A program made the position numbers and the translations under genes. A DNA stretch of 64,000 nucleotides from Paracoccus sp. PAMC 22219. Its GTDB lineage: Bacteria; Pseudomonadota; Alphaproteobacteria; Rhodobacterales; Rhodobacteraceae. The stretch covers positions 1 through 64,000 of the forward strand of contig NZ_BBPH01000022.1 of the NCBI RefSeq assembly GCF_000787695.1, in the 5' to 3' direction. Below the pieces are notes generated by a model. That model was not told the origin of the DNA and did no database searches. It saw only the letters and a list, made by a program, of their open reading frames with translations. Of this stretch, positions 28,073 to 37,952 are shown one piece after another (positions within the stretch are counted from its first letter, which is position 1; every line of letters starts with the position of its first letter).

Positions 28073-28627
28073 TTGACAGACGCACGCCGTTCCGAACTGG
28101 AAACCCTGATCGCCCGTACCGCCATGGGCGATCGCGACGCTTTCGACCGCCTGTACGACGCGACCTCGGCCAAGCTGCACGCCGTGTGCCTGTCCGTCCT
28201 CAAGGACCGCCCCGAGGCCGAGGAGACCCTGCAGGAGGTGTATATCCGCGTGTGGCAAAGCGCCGCCCGCTATGCCTCGAACGGGCTGTCGCCGATGACC
28301 TGGCTGATCACCATCGCCCGCAACCGGTCCATCGACAAGCTGCGCGCCCGCGGATCGCGCCCCGTCACCGCCCCCGAGGATGCCGCGGCCTTTGTCGCCT
28401 GCAGCGCGCCGGGCCCCGAATCGGCGACGATCATGGCCCAGGAACGCCGCATGCTGGACGACTGCCTGGCCAGGCTGGCCGAGGCGCAGGCCGGCGCCGT
28501 GCGCGCGGTGTACCTTGAGGGCGTCAGCTATGCCGACTTGGCCGCACGCGAAGGTCTGCCCATCAACACCGTGCGCAGCTGGCTGCGCCGCAGCCTGTTG
28601 CGACTGAAGGATTGCGTAAGCCAATGA
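28073..28627 (+). CDS. ECF-type RNA polymerase sigma factor
   Basis: A 184-residue extracytoplasmic-function sigma factor. Region 2 runs through DRLYDATSAKLHAV and EETLQEVYIRVWQSA to WLITIARNRSIDKLR (the -10 binding part); region 4 is LEGVSYADLAAREGLPINTVRSWLRRSLLRLKDC, a helix-turn-helix for the -35 box. I chose the TTG at 28073 because GGAAGGA lies about 11 bases upstream, relatives start with TDARRSE, and a promoter covers the earlier GTG. The stop overlaps the anti-sigma ATG (ATGA), so both are co-translated. Confidence 0.92.
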   Translation: MTDARRSELETLIARTAMGDRDAFDRLYDATSAKLHAVCLSVLKDRPEAEETLQEVYIRVWQSAARYASNGLSPMTWLITIARNRSIDKLRARGSRPVTAPEDAAAFVACSAPGPESATIMAQERRMLDDCLARLAEAQAGAVRAVYLEGVSYADLAAREGLPINTVRSWLRRSLLRLKDCVSQ

Positions 28628-29328
28628 CCGACGACGCCCCGCTGACCCCGTCCCAGGAAGACCAGGCGCTGGCGGCCGAGCTGGCGCTTGGCCTCTTGGA
28701 CGGACCCGAGGCCGCCGCCGCCACGGCCCGCATGTCCACCGACGCGGATTTCGCCCGCATCGTGCATGACTGGTACGAACGCATGGCCGGCATGGCCGAG
28801 GCGCTGACCCCGGTCATGGCCCCGGCGCGCGCGCGCCAGGCGATCCGCGAACGGCTTGGCCATATCAACGCGCCGCTGGCCAACGATCCGACCGAACGCC
28901 GCGCCTGGTGGCGTGGGCCGTTGGTCGCGCTGACCGGCGTGCTGGCCGTTGCCGCGACCGCCGCGTTCCTGTGGCTGCCCGGACTGCAGCAGCCCGCCGC
29001 CCCCGGCTATCAGGCCCAGCTGTCGACCCAGGATCAGGCCCTGCGCGTCGCCGCCCGCATCGACGGCCGCGACATGGAGATCGCGCTGGAAAGCGGCGCC
29101 GCCCCCGAAGGCCGCGACTGGGAGATCTGGTGGGTCGAACCCGACGGATCGGCGCCGGTCTCGATCGGGCTGGTCCCGCGCGACGGCAGCCTGCGCATGA
29201 CCCTGCCCGATGGGTTGGACCCGTCGGCCGACATCCAGATCGCGTTGTCGGACGAACCGGCGGGCGGATCGCCCACCGGTCAGGCGACCGGCCCGGTCGT
29301 GGCCATCGCGCCGCTCACGTCTTTGTGA
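28624..29328 (+). CDS. Anti-sigma factor (RskA-like)
   Basis: A 234-residue single-pass membrane anti-sigma factor that should hold the preceding ECF sigma factor. The N-terminal cytosolic part (about residues 1-95) has an anti-sigma domain with the start ALAAELALGLLDGPEA; one helix at about 97-118 (PLVALTGVLAVAATAAFLWLP) is followed by a periplasmic RskA domain with DWEIWWVEPDGSAPVSIGLVP. The starting ATG overlaps the sigma stop. The fasciclin gene 100 bases downstream is the most likely target or partner. Confidence 0.9.
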   Translation: MTDDAPLTPSQEDQALAAELALGLLDGPEAAAATARMSTDADFARIVHDWYERMAGMAEALTPVMAPARARQAIRERLGHINAPLANDPTERRAWWRGPLVALTGVLAVAATAAFLWLPGLQQPAAPGYQAQLSTQDQALRVAARIDGRDMEIALESGAAPEGRDWEIWWVEPDGSAPVSIGLVPRDGSLRMTLPDGLDPSADIQIALSDEPAGGSPTGQATGPVVAIAPLTSL

Positions 29329-29430
29329 ACACGGATTGACCGGGGGCTGGCGCAACTAACCCGCCCCTGCCGCGTGTTTGGTCCTGTCGGGCGCAGAAAT
29401 GCAGCCCAGAACCAAACCCGGAGGAAGTCC

Positions 29431-29997
29431 ATGACCACCCGCTTCACCAAAGTCGGCGCTTCGATCATTGCTGCCACCATCGCGCTTGGCGCACCCGCAT
29501 TCGCCCAGAACACCATGGTCGGCGGCGCCGAGATGCTGCCGTCGCGCAACATCGTCGAAAACGCCGTGAACTCGGCAGACCACACCACGCTGGTCGCCGC
29601 CGTTCAGGCCGCGGGCCTGGCCGAGACGCTGTCGGGCCCCGGCCCGTTCACCGTCTTCGCCCCCACCAACGCGGCCTTTGAAAAGCTGCCCGACGGCACC
29701 GTCGAGGGCCTGCTGGAGCCGGAAAGCCTGGAAGCCCTGCAGACCATCCTGACCTGCCACGTCGTGCCGACCGAGGCGATGTCCTCGGCCGTGGGTCGCA
29801 TGATCCAGCAGGGCGGCGGTTCGGCCGCGCTGGAGACCGTGGGCGGCTGCACGCTGACCGCGACCATCCGCGCCAGCGACAACGCACTGCAGATCACCGA
29901 CGAGAACGGCAACGTCGCCACCGTGCTGATCCCCGACGTGGACCAGTCGAACGGCGTGATCCACTCGATCGACACCGTGCTGCTGCCGGCGTCCTAA
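29431..29997 (+). CDS. Fasciclin (FAS1) domain protein, exported
   Basis: A 188-residue secreted or periplasmic protein with a cleavable signal peptide (about 25 residues, ending GAPAFA) and a single FAS1 adhesion-type domain. FAS1 landmarks are NIVENAVNSADHTTLVAAVQAAGL, FTVFAPTNAAFEKLP (H1 box) and the final VIHSIDTVLLP (H2 box). GGAGG precedes ATG 29431. ECF sigma, anti-sigma and FAS1 genes occur together in several alphaproteobacteria, where the FAS1 protein belongs to the stress regulon. A strong terminator follows at 30040-30071. Confidence 0.9.
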   Translation: MTTRFTKVGASIIAATIALGAPAFAQNTMVGGAEMLPSRNIVENAVNSADHTTLVAAVQAAGLAETLSGPGPFTVFAPTNAAFEKLPDGTVEGLLEPESLEALQTILTCHVVPTEAMSSAVGRMIQQGGGSAALETVGGCTLTATIRASDNALQITDENGNVATVLIPDVDQSNGVIHSIDTVLLPAS

Positions 29998-30039
29998 GAC
30001 GCCCCGCAGGACCTGCCCGTCCCCCGACAGGCAGGTCAT

Positions 30040-30071
30040 GGCCCGCGCAGTCCCCTCTGCGCGGGCCTTTT
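30040..30071 (+). terminator. Intrinsic terminator after the fasciclin gene
   Basis: An 11-bp perfect stem, GGCCCGCGCAG at 30040-30050 and its complement at 30057-30067, with a 6-base loop, followed by TTTT at 30068-30071. It closes the sigma/anti-sigma/fasciclin unit. Confidence 0.8.
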
Positions 30072-30181
30072 CTATGCGGATCGGCATGGGGCGGTGAAAC
30101 CGCTTGCGCTGGCGCGCGTTGCCGGGTGCTGATGGCCTGCGGCACGGCGCCGCACTGGGCCAATTTCCGAAGGGACACTGC

Positions 30182-31237
30182 ATGAGCGGGTTGATCGCGC
30201 TTCTGGACGACGTTGCGGCAATTTCAAAGGTCGCGGCGGCGTCCATCGACGACGTGGCGGGTCAGGCGGCCAAGGCCGGGGCCAAGGCCGCGGGCGCGGT
30301 CATCGACGACGCGGCGGTGACGCCGAAATACGTCCACGGTTTCGACGCCAGCCGCGAACTGCCGATCGTGTGGAAGATCGCGCGCGGATCGCTGTTCAAC
30401 AAGATGGTCATCCTGCTGCCGGTGGCGCTGCTGCTGTCCGCCTTTGCGCCCTGGGCCATTCCGCCGCTGCTGATGCTGGGCGGCGCCTATCTGTGCTATG
30501 AGGGCGCGCACAAGGTCGCGCACCTGTTCCACAAGACCGACACCCACGACAGCGAAAAGCATACCCATCCCGACACCGATGGTGCCGCGCTGGAGGAGGC
30601 CCGCGTCGCCGGCGCCATCAAGACCGACTTCATCCTGTCGGCCGAGATCATGACAATCGCCCTGTCCACCATCCCGACCGAAGACAGCCTGGTGATGAAG
30701 GCCGTCATCCTGGCGCTGGTCGCCGTGGCGATCACCGTGGCGGTGTACGGCTTCGTGGCGCTGGTGGTGAAGGCGGACGACGTGGGCGTGCACCTGGCGC
30801 AGCGTCGCAGCGGCGCGGTCGCGGCATTGGGTCGGGGCATCGTCAAGGTCATGCCGGGCTTCATGACCACGCTGACGGTCGTCGGCACCGCCGCGATGAT
30901 CTGGGTCGGCGGGCAGATCATCGTGCACGGTCTGGACCAGATGGGTTGGGGCGCGCCCTATCACCTGATCCATGACTGGGCCGAGGCCGCAGCCGCCGCC
31001 GTTCCCGCAGCCCCCGGGGTCGTCGCGTGGATCGTCACCGCCTTTTGCGACGGCGTCATCGGCCTGATCCTGGGGCTGGCCCTGCTGCCGGTCGTGACCA
31101 AGGTCATCAACCCGGTGATCGGGGCCGTCATGGGGTCATTCGCGCAACTTCGGAAAAACCGAACGCCAACGAAACCCGTTGACCCAAACCTCCCGACGTC
31201 ACAAGACTGTCATATGAGCGTTGCGATGCTGTCGTGA
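30182..31237 (+). CDS. DUF808 family membrane protein (YedI-like)
   Basis: A 351-residue inner-membrane protein of the DUF808 family, whose function is unknown. The opening is diagnostic (MSGLIALLDDVAAISKVAAASIDDVAGQAAKAGAKAAG, with VIDDAAVTP following). About five hydrophobic segments are seen, and the sequence GGAYLCYEGAHKVAHLF is typical. The last 25 residues after GSFAQLRKN look less conserved. It stands alone after the terminator at 30040-30071 and is followed by the importer operon. Confidence 0.88.
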   Translation: MSGLIALLDDVAAISKVAAASIDDVAGQAAKAGAKAAGAVIDDAAVTPKYVHGFDASRELPIVWKIARGSLFNKMVILLPVALLLSAFAPWAIPPLLMLGGAYLCYEGAHKVAHLFHKTDTHDSEKHTHPDTDGAALEEARVAGAIKTDFILSAEIMTIALSTIPTEDSLVMKAVILALVAVAITVAVYGFVALVVKADDVGVHLAQRRSGAVAALGRGIVKVMPGFMTTLTVVGTAAMIWVGGQIIVHGLDQMGWGAPYHLIHDWAEAAAAAVPAAPGVVAWIVTAFCDGVIGLILGLALLPVVTKVINPVIGAVMGSFAQLRKNRTPTKPVDPNLPTSQDCHMSVAMLS

Positions 31238-31289
31238 ACTGCCGATAGGCGGGGTCAGTATCGCAACTCTGTTAGGGAGGGAAGACAAC

Positions 31290-32603
31290 ATGATCCGATA
31301 CGGAACCGCATCCGCGGTGGCGCTGGTCGCGTCGCTGACTGCAGCGCAGGCACAAACGAACATCGAGTGGTGGCACGCCATGGGTGGCGAGCTGGGCGCG
31401 AAACTGGAAGAGATCGCCCAGGGCTTCAACGACAGCCAGGACGAATACACCGTCACCCCCGCCTACAAGGGCACCTATCCCGAGACGATGACCGCCGCGA
31501 TCGCCGCCTTCCGCGCGAACCAGCAGCCCGCGATCGTCCAGGTCTTCGAGGTCGGCACCGGCACCATGATGGCGGCCCAGGGCGCCATCGTCCCGGTCCA
31601 CGAACTGATGGAACAGCACGGCCAGGCCTTTGATCAGGCGGCATTCCTGCCGTCCGTGGTCGGGTACTACACCGATGCCGACGGCAACATGCTGTCGATG
31701 CCGTTCAACAGCTCGACCCCGATCCTGTATTACAACAAGACCGTGTTCGAGGCCGCGGGCCTCGACCCCGAGACGCCCCCAAAGACCTGGGCCGAACTGG
31801 AACAGTTCAGCAAGCAGATCATGGAATCGGAAGCCGCCAGCTGCGGCTTTACCACCCAGTGGATCAGCTGGGCCCAGACCGAAAACCTGTCGGCCTGGCA
31901 CAACCAGCCCATCGGCACGCTGGAGAACGGCTTTGGCGGTCTGGACGCGCGCCTGTCGCTGAACGGTCCCGTGCAGGTCAAGCACTGGGAGAACCTGAAG
32001 CGCTGGTCCGACGAGGGCGTGTTCAAGTACGGCGGCCCGGTGGGCGCCGACAACGCGGCCCCGATGCTGTATTCGCAGGAATGCGCGATGATGATGGGCA
32101 GCTCGGCCAGCCGTGCGGGCGTCGTCGCCAACTCGACCGCGTACGAGGTCGGATACGGCATGCTGCCCTATTACGACGACGTCGAGGGCGCGCCGCAGAA
32201 CTCGATCATCGGGGGCGCCTCGCTGTGGGTGCTGTCGGGCAAGTCGGACGAGGAATACGCGGCCACCGCGGCCTTCTTCGAATACCTGACCCAGCCCGAG
32301 GTGCAGGCCGATTGGGCGTCCTTCACCGGATACCTGCCGATCACCGCGGCCGCGCGTGAACAGATGGCCGACTACTATGCCGAGAACCCCGGCGCCGACA
32401 CCGGCATCAACCAGATCACCCTGAACGAGCCGACCGAGAACTCCAAGGGTCTGCGGTTCGGAAGCTACGTCCAGATCCGCGGCGTCATCGACGAGGAGTT
32501 CGAGCAGCTGCTATCGGGCGACAAGGACGCACAGGGCGCGCTGGACGCGGTCGTCAGCCGCGGCGACGCGCTGCTGGAAGAGTTCCAGGCGCAGAACCAG
32601 TAA
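31290..32603 (+). CDS. ugpB: ABC transporter substrate-binding protein, UgpB-like
   Basis: A 437-residue periplasmic binding protein with a signal peptide ending in AQAQ (about residue 20). It is close to UgpB, the sn-glycerol-3-phosphate/glycerophosphodiester binder: [13 protein letters not shown] at the mature start, [42 protein letters not shown] and WVLSGKS are all UgpB-type. GGGAGGGAA lies 8 bases before ATG 31290. First gene of ugpB-ugpA-ugpE-ugpC order. A hairpin with T-run at 32623-32657 separates it from the permeases and likely keeps binding protein in excess. Substrate is inferred. Confidence 0.9.
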   Translation: MIRYGTASAVALVASLTAAQAQTNIEWWHAMGGELGAKLEEIAQGFNDSQDEYTVTPAYKGTYPETMTAAIAAFRANQQPAIVQVFEVGTGTMMAAQGAIVPVHELMEQHGQAFDQAAFLPSVVGYYTDADGNMLSMPFNSSTPILYYNKTVFEAAGLDPETPPKTWAELEQFSKQIMESEAASCGFTTQWISWAQTENLSAWHNQPIGTLENGFGGLDARLSLNGPVQVKHWENLKRWSDEGVFKYGGPVGADNAAPMLYSQECAMMMGSSASRAGVVANSTAYEVGYGMLPYYDDVEGAPQNSIIGGASLWVLSGKSDEEYAATAAFFEYLTQPEVQADWASFTGYLPITAAAREQMADYYAENPGADTGINQITLNEPTENSKGLRFGSYVQIRGVIDEEFEQLLSGDKDAQGALDAVVSRGDALLEEFQAQNQ

Positions 32604-32622
32604 CGTCCCCACCCTCCTTCGG

Positions 32623-32657
32623 CCGGGGCCGCGCATCAGGCGCGGCCCCGGTCTTTT
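32623..32657 (+). terminator. Hairpin with T-run between ugpB and ugpA (partial terminator)
   Basis: A perfect 12-bp stem, CCGGGGCCGCGC at 32623-32634 and its complement at 32640-32651, with a 5-base loop, followed by TC and TTTT (32654-32657). Sites of this kind after binding-protein genes attenuate transcription into permease genes and protect the upstream mRNA 3' end. Confidence 0.7.
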
Positions 32658-32682
32658 CCCGTTTACGCCCCAAGGTCCCGCG

Positions 32683-33561
32683 ATGAAGCGCACCATTTTT
32701 CGAAACCAGCTGCTGCCCTGGCTGCTGCTGGCACCCCAGCTGATCATCACCTTCATCTTTTTCCTGTGGCCTGCCGGTCAGGCCATCCGTCAAAGCTTTC
32801 TGCGCGAGGATGCCTTTGGCACCCGGACGACCTTTGTCGGGCTGGAAAACTTTGCCCGCCTGTGGGGCAGCCCCGAATACCTGAACAGTCTGCAGGTGAC
32901 GGCGGTCTTCGCCATTTCGGTCACGGTGCTGTCGATGGGGCTGTCGCTGCTGCTGGCGATCGCGGTGGACCGGATGATCCGCAGCACGCGGGTCTATACG
33001 ACGCTGCTGGTCTGGCCCTATGCGGTCGCGCCTGCGGTCGCGGGCATCCTGTGGTGGTTCATCTTCAACCCCACGATCGGGATCATGCCCTATCTGCTGG
33101 GGGGCCTGGGCTATGACTGGAACCACATCCAGGACAAGGACGACGCCATGACCCTGGTGGTCATCGCCAGCGCGTGGAAACAGATCAGCTACAACTTCCT
33201 GTTCTTCCTGGCGGGCCTGCAGGCGATCCCGGCCTCCCTGCGCGAGGCTGCGGCCATCGACGGGGCGGGCCCGGTGCGGCGGTTCTTCGACATCACGTTT
33301 CCGCTGCTGTCGCCGACCACGTTCTTCCTGCTGGTCGTCAACATCGTCTATGCGATGTTCGACACCTTCGGCGTCATCGACGCCACGACCGAGGGCGGCC
33401 CGGCACAGGCCACCAACATCATGGTCTACAAGGTCTATTTCGACGGCTTCGTGGGCCAGAACCTGGGGTCGTCCGCCGCGCAGTCGGTGGTGCTGATGGC
33501 GCTGGTCCTGGTGCTGACGGTGATCCAGTTCCGGTTCGTTGAAAAGAAGGTGGCCTACTGA
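32683..33561 (+). CDS. ugpA: ABC transporter permease UgpA-like
   Basis: A 292-residue inner-membrane permease with six predicted helices. The cytosolic EAA loop that contacts the ATPase reads [24 protein letters not shown] near residue 187. Pairs with the following permease; the stop TGA overlaps the ugpE ATG (TGATG at 33559-33563). Belongs to the CUT1-type family of sugar and glycerol-phosphate importers. Confidence 0.92.
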   Translation: MKRTIFRNQLLPWLLLAPQLIITFIFFLWPAGQAIRQSFLREDAFGTRTTFVGLENFARLWGSPEYLNSLQVTAVFAISVTVLSMGLSLLLAIAVDRMIRSTRVYTTLLVWPYAVAPAVAGILWWFIFNPTIGIMPYLLGGLGYDWNHIQDKDDAMTLVVIASAWKQISYNFLFFLAGLQAIPASLREAAAIDGAGPVRRFFDITFPLLSPTTFFLLVVNIVYAMFDTFGVIDATTEGGPAQATNIMVYKVYFDGFVGQNLGSSAAQSVVLMALVLVLTVIQFRFVEKKVAY

Positions 33562-34409
33562 TGATCGAGAACCGTCCCTTCCTGAACCTGGCCGCCCACC
33601 TGACGCTGATCCTGGGGGTCTGCGTCGTGGCGCTGCCGGTCTGGGTGGCCTTCGTGGCCTCCACCCACAGCGCGACCGCCTTCATGTCGGGCACCATCCC
33701 GATGTGGCCGGGCGACCAGATGATCCAGAACTACAGCCAGATGCTGGGCGCGGGCGTGTCCACCAGCGGCACCCCCCCGGTCGGCGTGATGATGTTCAAC
33801 AGCTTGATCATGGCGCTGGCGATCGCCATCGGAAAGATCGTGATCTCGGTCCTGTCGGCCTTTGCGGTGGTCTATTTCCGCTTTCCGTTCCGCGGTCTGG
33901 CCTTCTGGTGCATCTTCATCACGCTGATGCTGCCGGTCGAGGTGCGCATCGTGCCGACCTTCCAGGTGGTGGCCGATCTGGGCATGCTGAACAGCTATGC
34001 CGGCCTGTCCATCCCGCTGATCGCGTCGGCCACGGCCACCTTCCTGTTCCGCCAGGTCTTCCTGACCATCCCGGACGAGCTGACCGAGGCCGCCCGGATC
34101 GACGGCGCCGGACCCATGAAGTTCTTTCGTGACATCCTGCTGCCGCTGTCGCGCACCAACATCGCAGCGCTGTTCGTGATCCTGTTCATCTATGGCTGGA
34201 ACCAGTACCTCTGGCCCCTGCTGATCACGACCAGTTCGGACTATTACACCATCGTTGCGGGGATCAAGCGCATGGCGGATGCCGTGGACGGTCTGCCGCA
34301 ATGGCACCTGGTCATGGCGACCGCGATGCTGGCGATGATCCCACCCGTGATCGTGGTGGTCGCCATGCAGCGCCTGTTCGTCAAAGGTCTTGTCGAGACG
34401 GAGAAATAA
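33561..34409 (+). CDS. ugpE: ABC transporter permease UgpE-like
   Basis: A 282-residue second permease subunit with six predicted helices and an EAA loop ([25 protein letters not shown]) near residue 178. The N-terminal region and [12 protein letters not shown] are typical of UgpE/MalG-type proteins. It is translationally coupled to ugpA and ends 2 bases before the ATPase gene. Confidence 0.92.
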   Translation: MIENRPFLNLAAHLTLILGVCVVALPVWVAFVASTHSATAFMSGTIPMWPGDQMIQNYSQMLGAGVSTSGTPPVGVMMFNSLIMALAIAIGKIVISVLSAFAVVYFRFPFRGLAFWCIFITLMLPVEVRIVPTFQVVADLGMLNSYAGLSIPLIASATATFLFRQVFLTIPDELTEAARIDGAGPMKFFRDILLPLSRTNIAALFVILFIYGWNQYLWPLLITTSSDYYTIVAGIKRMADAVDGLPQWHLVMATAMLAMIPPVIVVVAMQRLFVKGLVETEK

Positions 34410-34410
34410 G

Positions 34411-35417
34411 ATGGCTTCCATCACCCTGAACAATGTCGGCAAGATCTATGCCGGTGGAGCCCGCGCCGTGGGCGGCGTCAACATCGACATCGCGGATGGC
34501 GAATTCCTGGTCCTGGTCGGGCCGTCTGGCTGCGGGAAATCCACCCTGCTGCGCATGGTCGCGGGCTTGGAAAGCATCAGTGAGGGCGAGGTCCGCATCG
34601 GCGACCGCGTCGTCAACGAGGTCGAGCCCGCGGACCGCGACATCGCGATGGTGTTCCAGAACTATGCCCTGTACCCGCACATGTCGGTGCGCCAGAACCT
34701 GGCCTACGGCCTGAAGAACCGCGGCACCCCCAAGGCCGAGATCGAGCGCCGCGTGGGCATCGCCTCGGACATCCTGCAGATCGGTCCGTTCCTGGACCGC
34801 AAGCCCCGCGCCTGTCGGGCGGCCAGCGTCAGCGCGTCGCCATGGGCCGCGCCATCGTGCGCGAACCCGCGGCGTTCCTGTTCGACGAACCGCTGTCGAA
34901 CCTGGACGCGAAACTGCGCGTCGCCATGCGGCTGGAGATCAAGGAACTGCAGAAACGTCTGCGCACGACCTCGATCTATGTCACCCACGACCAGCTGGAG
35001 GCGATGACCTTGGCCGACCGGCTGGTGGTGCTGAACGGCGGGCAGATCGAACAGATCGGCACGCCCTTGGAGGTCTATCGCCGCCCGGCCTCGGCCTTTG
35101 TCGCCAGCTTTATCGGCAGCCCCGCCATGAACCTGATCGAGGCCAGCGCCGTCCCGCATCTGCCCGGCACCGCGCATGCCGGCCACGTCGGCATCCGCCC
35201 CGAAGACCTCAGTGTCACCGCCGACGGCCCGATCGAAATGTCGGTGCTGGCGGTCGAGGAACTGGGCGCGCAGCGTCTGGTCCACGGCAAGACGGGCGAT
35301 GCGCGCATCACCATCACCCTGCCGTCCGACGCGCCGCTGGCGGATCAGATGCGCCTGTCCTATCGCCCGGGCGCGCTGCACCTGTTCGACAAGGATAGCG
35401 GCAAGCGCATGGACTGA
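34411..35417 (+). pseudogene. ugpC: ABC transporter ATP-binding protein UgpC-like, frameshifted as sequenced
   Basis: The ATPase of the importer, MalK/UgpC type. ATG 34411 directly follows ugpE. Walker [10 protein letters not shown] lies near residue 37 and the Q-loop is in [12 protein letters not shown]. At 34810-34813 the frame breaks just where the signature is expected: one missing C changes [18 protein letters not shown] into RACRAAS. With one base added the gene encodes 335 residues, with Walker [16 protein letters not shown], the H-loop in THDQ and a C-terminal TOBE-like regulatory domain (GIRPEDLSV). The other operon genes are intact, so a sequencing deletion is more likely than loss. 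Confidence 0.9.
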
Positions 35418-35501
35418 CGTGAATGAAACGTGAACATCCGGCCCTTGCGGGTCGGGCGTTCCGTGCTACCTTGGGGCGATCCAACGCGGAAAGGTCGCCC
35501 C

Positions 35502-36572
35502 ATGTGCCTGTCGTTCGGCTGTTCCCACCACAATCCCATCGCCTGCATCGTGCCGCCCTACATGCTGCGGGTGCTGGCGCTGCGCGGCGATCCCGCAACC
35601 GCCGACATGGCCCGCACGCTGCTGCGCCATGACGAACAGCTGCGGGTGGAACGCGCGGCATGGGCCAGCCCGCCCCCCGGCCCGCAGGGAATCGCGCCCG
35701 ATCCCGACCTGTGCTGTCCCGACCGCCGCATCCATGACGGCGAATTCCGCGCCGCCCTGCCCGGACGCCTCGTCCGGGCCGAGGGCGACGCCCCGTCGGG
35801 CATCCCCGATGCCGACATGGCCTATGACAGCGCCGGTCAGGTGTTTGCGATGTTCGCCGAGGAATACGGGCGCAACTCGCTGGACGGGCGCGGGATGCCG
35901 CTGGTGGCGACGGTCCAGCACCGCCGCAACTACAACAACGCCTTCTGGGACGGGCAGCAGATGGCCTATGGCACGGGCGACGGAAAGATTTTTCGGACCT
36001 TCCTGCAGCTCTCCGTCATCGCGCATGAAATGGCGCATGGCGTCATCCAGCATTCCGGCGGGCTGATCTATGAGAACCAGTCCGGCGCCCTGAACGAACA
36101 TGTGGCCGACGTCTTTGGCGCGTTGGCCGAACAGCGGGTGCTGGGCCAGACCGCGCATCAGGCCGACTGGCTGATCGGGCGCGGCATCCTTGGTCCGGGC
36201 ATCAACGGCGTGGCGCTGCGCAGCATGAAGGCGCCCGGCACCGCCTATGCCGACGATCTGCTGGGCACCGACCCCCAGCCCTGGCACATGGATCAGTTCA
36301 ACACCACGACCGACGACAATGGCGGCGTCCACATCAATTCGGGCATCCCGAACCACGCCTTTTACCTGTTCTGCAGCTATCTGGGCGGCAACGCGTGGGA
36401 GTTGCCGGGCCGGATCTGGTACCGGACGCTGCAGGATCTGAACAACCCGATGGCCAGCTTTTCCGATTTCGCCGACCAGACCCTGCGCAGTGCGGCGGCA
36501 CTGGCCGGGGCGGGCAGCCAACAGGCGCTGCTGCTGCGGCGCGCATGGAAACTTGTGGGAATCGCGGTCTGA
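35502..36572 (+). CDS. M4 (thermolysin-like) metallopeptidase, protealysin-like
   Basis: A 356-residue zinc protease of family M4. Zinc and catalytic residues are HEMAHG near residue 177 and the third-ligand Glu in NEHVADVFG. There is no signal peptide; the N-terminus has the short propeptide signature HNPIACIVPPYMLR of protealysin-like proteases, which need not use classical export. C-terminal H in HINSGIPNHAFY is the substrate-stabilising region. An emfourin-type inhibitor gene begins 29 bases downstream in the same direction. ATG 35502 is chosen because it directly precedes the PPYML region. Target and location unknown. Confidence 0.92.
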   Translation: MCLSFGCSHHNPIACIVPPYMLRVLALRGDPATADMARTLLRHDEQLRVERAAWASPPPGPQGIAPDPDLCCPDRRIHDGEFRAALPGRLVRAEGDAPSGIPDADMAYDSAGQVFAMFAEEYGRNSLDGRGMPLVATVQHRRNYNNAFWDGQQMAYGTGDGKIFRTFLQLSVIAHEMAHGVIQHSGGLIYENQSGALNEHVADVFGALAEQRVLGQTAHQADWLIGRGILGPGINGVALRSMKAPGTAYADDLLGTDPQPWHMDQFNTTTDDNGGVHINSGIPNHAFYLFCSYLGGNAWELPGRIWYRTLQDLNNPMASFSDFADQTLRSAAALAGAGSQQALLLRRAWKLVGIAV

Positions 36573-36600
36573 TCCTATGATCCGCGGACCGGAGGACCGC

Positions 36601-36879
36601 ATGATCATAGAGATCCGCAGCCATGGCGGCTTTGGCGGCATCACCGCCGCCACGTCGCGCCGCATCGACACCGACGCACAGCCCGAACCCCGGGCGCAGG
36701 AACTGTGCGCGGCCTTCCACCCAAAGGCGCTGGCGGACATGGCGGCCACCCCCTGCCCCGGCTGCCCGGACCGGATGCGCTATGCGATCACCGTCACGGA
36801 CGCGACCGGCCCGCACGCCATCACCCTGTCCGAAGGCCAGATGCCGCCCGAAATGCTGGACCTGCTGGACGACCTCTAG
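36601..36879 (+). CDS. Emfourin-like protealysin inhibitor
   Basis: A 92-residue protein resembling emfourin, the proteinaceous inhibitor encoded next to protealysin-like M4 proteases. Seen: an N-terminal MIIEIRSHGGFGGI, a Cys pair (CPGC) in the middle and the closing strand/helix TLSEGQMPPEMLDLLDDL. The ATG 36601 has GGAGG 5 bases upstream. Position directly after the M4 gene, same strand, is the main argument. It should keep the protease inactive in the cytosol. Its stop shares CTAG with the convergent corA. Confidence 0.8.
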   Translation: MIIEIRSHGGFGGITAATSRRIDTDAQPEPRAQELCAAFHPKALADMAATPCPGCPDRMRYAITVTDATGPHAITLSEGQMPPEMLDLLDDL

Positions 36880-37838
36880 ATCCAGCCCTTCCAGCGCAGG
36901 AACAGCCATGTCCCAAGGGTCGTGCCGCCCATCAGCACCAACGCGAACGCATAACCCCAAGGCTGGTCCAGTTCCGGCATGTTGGTGAAGTTCATCCCAT
37001 AGATGCTGGCGATCAGGGTCGGCGGCAGGAACAGCGCGGCCACGACCGACAGGATGCGGACGGTGTTGTTCTGTTGCAGGTTGATCAGGCCAAGCGTCGT
37101 GTCGACCGCCAGGCTGACCCGCCCGCCCAGGAAATCGGCATGAACCTCCAACGCTTGGACATCGCGCATCTGGGCGCGGGTGGCGGCGCGCAGGCGGCCT
37201 TCCTCGGGGCGGTCCTCCAGCGTGGCGGTATAGAAGGCCAGCATCCGTTCCACGGTCAGCAGGGCCAGGCGCACGCGGGCCATCGTCTCGGCCTCGCGGC
37301 CCACGTCCTGCAGCGCGGCCTGCAACCGGTCGGACGCGGCGGCCACCGCGCGGCGTTCGAAGACCGAGGCGGTGGTCTGGTCCAGCGTGCGGCCCGCCCC
37401 CTCCAGGATGTCGGCCAGCCGGGCGATGATCTCCTCGATCAGGCCCAGAAACAGGCGGTCGGGCGTGCCGCAGCCCAAGGTGGATCGCTCGGCGCGGTCG
37501 GGATAGGTCAGGAAGGGTCGCGGCGAATGGTGGCGCACCGTCACCAGACGGTCCGCCGACAGGATGAACGTCACCGGCATCGATGTCCGGTCGCCCCCCA
37601 CCCGCTCTCCCGGCAGCATCACGGTCATGTAGTCCATCCCATCCTCGCGATAGAGGCGGTTGGACAGCTCGATCTCCTCCATTTCGGCAAGGCTGGGCAC
37701 GGGCACGCCCAGATCGCGCAGGCGCGCCATCTCGGCGTCGCCGGGCTGGATCAGGTCGATCCATGCCGCGTCGGCCAGATCGCGGTCGGCGTCGTTGCGG
37801 ACCAAGCGGCCACCCTGAAGGGAATAGGCGTAATGCAT
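36876..37838 (-). CDS. corA: CorA family divalent cation transporter
   Basis: A 320-residue inner-membrane transporter of the CorA family, which moves Mg2+ or Co2+ (some members export Zn2+ or Ni2+). The cytosolic N-terminal domain is followed by two C-terminal helices. The signature GMN is present as YGMNFTNMPELDQPWGYAF near residue 280. Metal preference cannot be read from the sequence. It is a single gene, convergent with the emfourin gene by CTAG overlap. Confidence 0.93.
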   Translation of the reverse strand: MHYAYSLQGGRLVRNDADRDLADAAWIDLIQPGDAEMARLRDLGVPVPSLAEMEEIELSNRLYREDGMDYMTVMLPGERVGGDRTSMPVTFILSADRLVTVRHHSPRPFLTYPDRAERSTLGCGTPDRLFLGLIEEIIARLADILEGAGRTLDQTTASVFERRAVAAASDRLQAALQDVGREAETMARVRLALLTVERMLAFYTATLEDRPEEGRLRAATRAQMRDVQALEVHADFLGGRVSLAVDTTLGLINLQQNNTVRILSVVAALFLPPTLIASIYGMNFTNMPELDQPWGYAFALVLMGGTTLGTWLFLRWKGWI

Positions 37839-37952
37839 GCGACGCTCCGGTCGGTTCGACCCTTGGTGCCCTACCGCGACAGGGCGATCAAGCGGATGCG
37901 GAAAGGGGCGCCCCGGATGGGACGCCCCTGATCGGCTTTCGCCGGAAGACGA

